Origin: Chloroflexota bacterium
Lineage (GTDB): Bacteria > Chloroflexota > Anaerolineae > B4-G1 > SLSP01
DNA: 7,374 bases
NCBI GenBank assembly: GCA_012798275.1
Contig: JAAZNO010000506.1
Coordinates: 1-7,374, forward strand
Direction: 5' to 3'
The stretch's first letter is position 1; each line of letters begins with the position of its first letter. Under the pieces are notes generated by a model, which did not search any database, was not told the DNA's origin, and saw nothing but the letters and a program-made list of their open reading frames with translations. The position numbers and the translations under genes were made by a program. Positions 4,369 to 7,374 of the stretch are shown here, one piece after another.

Positions 4369-4950
4369 TCATGGGGAATCCCCACATTCCGCGAGGAGCG
4401 GCGTCAGCTGCTGCTCCAACGCCCTCGCAGAGACCGCGCCGGGCCAAAAGCCCATGATCCGCCCCTCACAATCTACGAAATACGAGGTCGGCAGCCCCAC
4501 GACGCCATACGCGGCGGCGACTTCCCCGTCCTCATCCAAAAGAATGGGAAAAGTGACCGCCGCGTCCGCGATGAAGGAGCGCACCGTGGGGGCGTCCTCC
4601 TCGTAGTTGACGCCGAGAACGATCAGTCCCTCCTCCCGATGCGCCTGCTCATAGGACTCCAGCGACGCCATCTCCGAGCGGCAGGAAGGGCACCAGCTGG
4701 CCCAGAAATTGAGCAGCACGACTTTGCCGCGGCAGTCCTCCAGGCTGATTGTGTCGCCTTCAAGCGTGGTCAGCGTGAAGCTGGCGGCGGGGGGACGGGG
4801 GAACGTCGCGGAAGGGGTCGGCGCCGGCGTGAGATCGGCTGCCCCCTCCGGTTGCGCCGCGCGACAGCCGGCAAGCACAAGCAGCACCAGGACAGCCGCG
4901 GAGCTCCAGAGGCGCGGCCGCCTCTGCGTCGTCCTCACGCCGCGAGCCAT
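4369..4950 (-). CDS. TlpA/ResA-like thiol-disulfide oxidoreductase lipoprotein
   Basis: A 193-residue protein. The N-terminus has basic residues, a hydrophobic core (18-27) and lipobox VLAGC, placing lipidated Cys29 on the outer membrane face. A Pro/Ala/Thr-rich linker runs to about 55. A peroxiredoxin-like thioredoxin fold (56-190) shows FTLTTLEGDTISLEDCRGKVVLLNFWASWCPSC with C87-P-S-C90 and GLPTSYFVD with cis-Pro P154. This is the classic ResA/TlpA signature of proteins that reduce disulfides outside the cytoplasm, for example in cytochrome c maturation. Extra cysteines C73, C161 and C188 are unusual. AAAGGGA five bases upstream supports the start. It lies 38 bases after the OsmC-type gene. 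No CcdA/DsbD electron donor is seen in the window, so its reductant is unknown. Confidence 0.93.
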   Translation of the reverse strand: MARGVRTTQRRPRLWSSAAVLVLLVLAGCRAAQPEGAADLTPAPTPSATFPRPPAASFTLTTLEGDTISLEDCRGKVVLLNFWASWCPSCRSEMASLESYEQAHREEGLIVLGVNYEEDAPTVRSFIADAAVTFPILLDEDGEVAAAYGVVGLPTSYFVDCEGRIMGFWPGAVSARALEQQLTPLLAECGDSP

Positions 4951-4988
4951 GACGGTCCCTTTGCGTCCCAGCGCCCGCCGCAGAAGCT

Positions 4989-5453
4989 CTAGGACTCGCC
5001 CGCCTTATCGCCGGGCATAGCGGGCAGAGGCTGTGCCTCGACGATGCGGTAGCTGTTAGTGATCTTCACGGTCGGACGCAGCATCGCCATCACGGAGCAA
5101 TATTTTTCCTCCGAAAGCGCAATGGCGCGCGCCAGCGCCTCCTCACTCAGCCCCGTGCCGTAAAGCACATATTCGAGGTGAATGTGCGTGTAGATCATGG
5201 GATGTTCGTCCGCGCGCTCGGCGGTCACATGGATTTGCAAGCCGGTGAACGGCTGGCGCTTTTTGGCCAAAATTGAGACGACATCCATGCCGCTGCAGCC
5301 GGCGACGCCCATCAACACCAGCTCCATCGGCGAGGGGCCGGAATGGGTACCGCCAGGCGGGGTGACGCCATCCATGATGATCGCCGGACCGTCATTGGCC
5401 TCGCCGACGAAACGATATCCAGGTCCAATCCACGTTGCTTTTGCTGTAGCCAT
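4989..5453 (-). CDS. OsmC-family peroxidase-like protein (YhfA-like subgroup)
   Basis: A 154-residue cytoplasmic protein with the two redox cysteines of the family: C53 in MELVLMGVAGCSGMDV and C119 in EEKYCSVMAML. E44 and R14 match the usual catalytic Glu and Arg. The SGPSPMELVLMGVAGC pattern fits the YhfA-like OsmC branch rather than Ohr. Family members reduce organic hydroperoxides with thiols, or act on other oxidants or sulfur species; the substrate here is not shown. A TTG at 5465 would add four residues, but ATG 5453 has GGAG six bases upstream (5463-5460) and gives the normal N-terminus MATAKATW, so it is chosen. It starts 14 bases after the cupin stop codon, so the two are co-transcribed. 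Confidence 0.93.
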   Translation of the reverse strand: MATAKATWIGPGYRFVGEANDGPAIIMDGVTPPGGTHSGPSPMELVLMGVAGCSGMDVVSILAKKRQPFTGLQIHVTAERADEHPMIYTHIHLEYVLYGTGLSEEALARAIALSEEKYCSVMAMLRPTVKITNSYRIVEAQPLPAMPGDKAGES

Positions 5454-5467
5454 CAGTATCTCCAACT

Positions 5468-5797
5468 TTATTTAGGATTTGGGATGACGCAAATGAATTT
5501 CAATGTCTGTTCGCCGGTATTGCGGTAACCATGTTCCTCATCCGGCGGGATGAAAATAGCATGTTGGGGCGACATGGGACGCTCACCGCCGGGCCCCATC
5601 AACACTCCCTGCCCTTCAAGGACGTAGATCTCGTGTTCCCAGGGATGGGAATGAGGGGCAAAGGTCGCCCCCGGTTCGACTTCGATCACGCGCATGGCAA
5701 AATTAGGCGCGCCGTCTTGGGCGGCGATGAGCCAGCGGATGCCCACGCCCGGTTGGGTCGGCTCAAGCGCCACTGCGGATACAGGTTTGATCAACAT
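5468..5797 (-). CDS. Small single-domain cupin
   Basis: A 109-residue protein filling one cupin barrel. Motif 1 is GATFAPHSHPWEHEIYVLEG (43-62) with H49 and H51; the position normally held by Glu is H55, flanked by E54 and E56. Motif 2 is FIPPDEEHGYRNTG (82-95) with H89 and N93. A metal-binding site is therefore likely, with a slightly changed ligand set. Such stand-alone cupins can be dioxygenases, isomerases or sensors, and the reaction cannot be read from sequence. Start ATG 5797-5795 with AAGGAGG (5808-5802) four bases upstream. The 69-nt leader repeat B lies directly before this ribosome-binding site. It is the first gene after the structured spacer and is followed by the OsmC-type gene, which suggests an oxidative- or sulfur-stress context. 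Confidence 0.9.
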   Translation of the reverse strand: MLIKPVSAVALEPTQPGVGIRWLIAAQDGAPNFAMRVIEVEPGATFAPHSHPWEHEIYVLEGQGVLMGPGGERPMSPQHAIFIPPDEEHGYRNTGEQTLKFICVIPNPK

Positions 5798-5810
5798 AGA
5801 GCCTCCTTCG

Positions 5811-5879
5811 AAAATGGCCCCGAATGAACACGAATTTCACGAATCAGAAATTGAAATTCCTGATCCCCCGGGGCTGATA
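5811..5879 (-). repeat. 69-nt leader repeat, copy B (before the cupin gene)
   Basis: On the minus strand it runs from TATCAGCCCCG (5879-5869) through AGGAATTTC and the 30-base core (5847-5818), identical to copy A, to CCATTTT. AAGGAGG and the cupin ATG follow within 14 bases. Compared with copy A, the differences cluster in the seven bases after TATCAGCCCCG, in the join before the core, and in one missing C near the end. No 12-bp flanking duplication is seen here. Confidence 0.85.
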
Positions 5880-5921
5880 CGTCCCCAAACAGTGCGCTTC
5901 AGCGCGGTTGGCTCGTATCAG
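5874..5921 (-). other. Nested stem-loop in the spacer before the cupin gene
   Basis: In the minus-strand RNA an outer stem CTGATACG/CGTATCAG (5921-5914 with 5881-5874) is perfect. It encloses 32 bases holding a small inner hairpin GCGC-TGAA-GCGC (5905-5894). Its upstream arm shares one base with the end of the hairpin at 5921-5943, so the two helices could stack, and its downstream arm runs into leader repeat B. It may be part of a structured leader or processing region. Confidence 0.55.
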
Positions 5922-5943
5922 GCTGGGGATTCCATCCCCAGCC
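5921..5943 (-). terminator. Perfect 10-bp hairpin after the DUF2892 gene, possible terminator or attenuator
   Basis: GGCTGGGGAT and ATCCCCAGCC pair perfectly around a 3-base loop, 80 bases after the DUF2892-type stop codon. No U-run follows (TGATACGAG), so it is not a standard intrinsic terminator. It could be an attenuator, an mRNA-stabilising 3' end, or a pause site. Because of its symmetry it would form equally on the plus strand. Confidence 0.5.
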
Positions 5944-6022
5944 GAACCGGTGAGCCGTCGCCGTCGCTTATCTGAACGGATCTGCCCTCGAAAGTGCGGG
6001 ACAACTGGCCTGCCGACGCTTC

Positions 6023-6352
6023 TCAGGCCTCGAGCGCCTCAGACGACTCTCCGGCTTCCGGCGCGCTCGACCCGTCTGTGTCGTCTTCCGGCACCTCAGC
6101 CGCGGCCGTTTCAGCCGCCGCTTCCGCCTGCACCTCTGGCGTCGCCGGCTCGACAACGGGGGGCAGCTCCCGCCCCAACAGGGTGTAGATGCCGCTCCAG
6201 CCCATCGCCCCGGTGATGGCGAGCAGCAGGCCCAGGAAGCCTAGCAGGTTCCCCGCCAATCCCGAAATGAACAAGAAACCCAGCAACATGGCATAAACGC
6301 CAAAAATCACGCGCAACAAACGTTCGAGATCGCTGATATTGTGCCGAATCAT
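6023..6352 (-). CDS. DUF2892-type (YgaP-like) two-helix membrane protein with acidic tail
   Basis: A 109-residue protein. NISDLERLLRVIFGVYAML (5-23) is the conserved start of the DUF2892/YgaP transmembrane family. Two membrane helices follow at about 14-30 and 33-50, with a family-type end GWSGIYTLLG (51-60). Most relatives have a CP pair there (as in GxCPxY), which is missing here, so there is no thiol in the membrane part. Residues 66-109 form an Ala/Glu/Asp-rich, probably disordered tail. ATG 6352 lies two bases after the stop codon of the thioredoxin-reductase gene, with GGAGGAG inside that gene's end, so translation is probably coupled. In-frame sequence upstream lies within the reductase gene and is not part of this protein. 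Role unknown; the tight link suggests a helper or membrane anchor for the flavoprotein. Confidence 0.85.
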   Translation of the reverse strand: MIRHNISDLERLLRVIFGVYAMLLGFLFISGLAGNLLGFLGLLLAITGAMGWSGIYTLLGRELPPVVEPATPEVQAEAAAETAAAEVPEDDTDGSSAPEAGESSEALEA

Positions 6353-6354
6353 CC

Positions 6355-7335
6355 TCACTCCTCCAGTTTTGCCAGATACTCCCGCGCGGCCAGCGCTGCC
6401 TTGGCGCCATCGCTCACGGCTACCGTGACCTGCGCCACGTTGTTCGCCCGCACATCGCCAATCGCCATCAAACCTTCGACACCCGTCCACATGTGCTCGT
6501 CGGTCTTGATGTATCCCCATGAGTCGCGTTCGACTATCCCCTCAAGAAATTTGGTGTCGGGACTATAGCCAACGTAGATGAAAACCCCGTCGGTGGGAAT
6601 CTCTTTGACCTCGCCGGTCGCGCGATCCTTTACCACAACGGCGGTGACCATCTTGTCGCCCTTGATCTCCAGCACCTGGTGGTTGAAGTAGAACGTACTG
6701 CGGGGATGCTTCATCGTCCGCTCCTGGAGGATCTTCTCGGCGATGGAATACGGCAAAAATTCGATGAAGGTGACGCTGCGGGTGTAGCCAAGTAAATTCA
6801 AGCCTTCCTGGAGGCCGGAATTGCCCGCGCCGATCACGACCACGTCCTTGCCCCGGAAAAGCGGGCCATCGCAGGTCGCGCAGTAACAAAGCCCACGGCC
6901 ATAGAACGTCTCTTCACCGGGCACGTGCAGCTTCTTGGGTTTGCTGCCCAGCGCGAGCATGACCAGCCTCGCCTCAAAGACGTCGTCAGCAGCGGTGTGC
7001 ACGCGCAGCAGCCCCTTGCGCACCGGCTCAACGCGGGTCACCTCCTCAAATTCAAGGAGTTCCGCCCCAAAACGGGTCGCCTGCCGTTGGAACCGCTCCA
7101 TCAGTTCAGAGCCACCGATCCCCTCAGGGAAGCCAGGGTAGTTTTCGATGCGCCCCGTCGTCGCCGCCAGGCCACCGGCGGCCGATTTCTCGATCACCAG
7201 GGTCTTGATGCTATCGCGCGCGGCGTAAATCGCGGCGGAAAGCCCTGCCGGGCCCGCGCCGACAATGATCAAGTCATACCGGTGACCTTCAGACGCTCCC
7301 TTCGAGGTATCACTGCCGAGTTTGAAATCGAACAT
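6355..7335 (-). CDS. Thioredoxin-reductase-like FAD flavoprotein, probably NADH-using
   Basis: A 326-residue soluble enzyme of low-molecular-weight TrxB size. The FAD site is [18 protein letters not shown] (24-41), and [18 protein letters not shown] (58-75) is typical of TrxB. The redox pair is C152-A-T-C155 in CATCDG, with an extra C150. The nucleotide site is [18 protein letters not shown] (166-183), and the FAD end motif is [25 protein letters not shown] (290-314). Standard NADPH-dependent TrxB has HRRxxxR after the second nucleotide motif. Here the segment is [14 protein letters not shown] (188-201), with E192, which resembles the NADH enzyme AhpF. Start ATG 7335 with GGAGGA five bases upstream. 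It heads the visible redox cluster. Its electron acceptor (a thioredoxin, glutaredoxin or peroxiredoxin) is not encoded in the window as a cytoplasmic protein. The name trxB is avoided because AhpF-like or other acceptors are possible. Confidence 0.92.
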   Translation of the reverse strand: MFDFKLGSDTSKGASEGHRYDLIIVGAGPAGLSAAIYAARDSIKTLVIEKSAAGGLAATTGRIENYPGFPEGIGGSELMERFQRQATRFGAELLEFEEVTRVEPVRKGLLRVHTAADDVFEARLVMLALGSKPKKLHVPGEETFYGRGLCYCATCDGPLFRGKDVVVIGAGNSGLQEGLNLLGYTRSVTFIEFLPYSIAEKILQERTMKHPRSTFYFNHQVLEIKGDKMVTAVVVKDRATGEVKEIPTDGVFIYVGYSPDTKFLEGIVERDSWGYIKTDEHMWTGVEGLMAIGDVRANNVAQVTVAVSDGAKAALAAREYLAKLEE

Positions 7336-7374
7336 CGTCTTCCTCCCCCCATAAAATCAGGCCAGAGCCAGATG

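Noticed and set aside
4288..4992. Plus-strand frame of 234 codons across the TlpA-like gene
   Set aside because: Antisense to a gene with lipobox, CxxC and cis-proline motifs; low-complexity Arg-rich product typical of shadows.
5454..5465. TTG start of the OsmC-type gene at 5465
   Set aside because: The ATG at 5453 has a well-placed GGAG and gives the usual family N-terminus. The GGAG would fall at the TTG itself.
6353..6520. Upstream extension of the DUF2892 gene to an ATG at 6520
   Set aside because: The extra 56 residues lie inside the reductase gene in another frame and are Arg/Gly-rich. The ATG at 6352 has GGAGGAG and starts the conserved family domain.

Overview
The window is GC-rich and gene-dense. 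It looks like a chromosomal piece of a Chloroflexota bacterium (Anaerolineae-like). This rests on the style of several proteins: a YprB-like nuclease with a TPR tail, a 'GPGEYEIGG...GELGH' metallo-beta-lactamase-fold protein, and a 'HSHPWEH' cupin. It also rests on the AT-rich extended -10 promoters and the short intergenic repeats. The lineage is inferred from memory of family resemblance, not from a search.

Left part (1-580): the N-terminal 70 codons of a LacI-family repressor run off the left edge on the minus strand. It has a consensus sigma-70-type promoter and a palindromic LacI-family operator at the predicted transcription start. Next comes a tRNA-Gly(CCC) gene on the minus strand, with its own promoter and a strong intrinsic terminator.

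Plus-strand block (580-3843): a DEDD-type ribonuclease-H-like protein with a helical/TPR tail, apparently translated from a leaderless transcript. Then a 215-base intergenic region holds a promoter candidate, an 8-nt-period tandem repeat, a perfect 13-nt palindrome and a 69-nt leader repeat. A three-gene operon follows: a metallo-beta-lactamase-fold protein that has lost its main metal ligands, a TPR lipoprotein, and a small predicted alpha/beta-barrel protein.

Minus-strand block (7335-3866): a thiol-redox cluster. In transcription order it holds a thioredoxin-reductase-like flavoprotein with an AhpF-like, probably NADH-using nucleotide site, and a translationally linked two-helix membrane protein (DUF2892 type). 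A 225-base spacer follows, with stacked hairpins and a second copy of the 69-nt leader repeat. Then come a small cupin, an OsmC-family peroxidase-like protein, a TlpA/ResA-like lipoprotein, and a membrane-anchored thioredoxin-fold protein with an unusual CNIC active site. Together they suggest electron flow from cytoplasmic NAD(P)H towards peroxide or disulfide reduction in the cytoplasm and outside the membrane. The link across the membrane is not visible here.

The least explained items are: the 69-nt repeat placed directly before the ribosome-binding sites of two unrelated genes; the 8-nt-period repeats; the nested hairpins between the two halves of the redox cluster; and the apparently metal-less MBL-fold protein.
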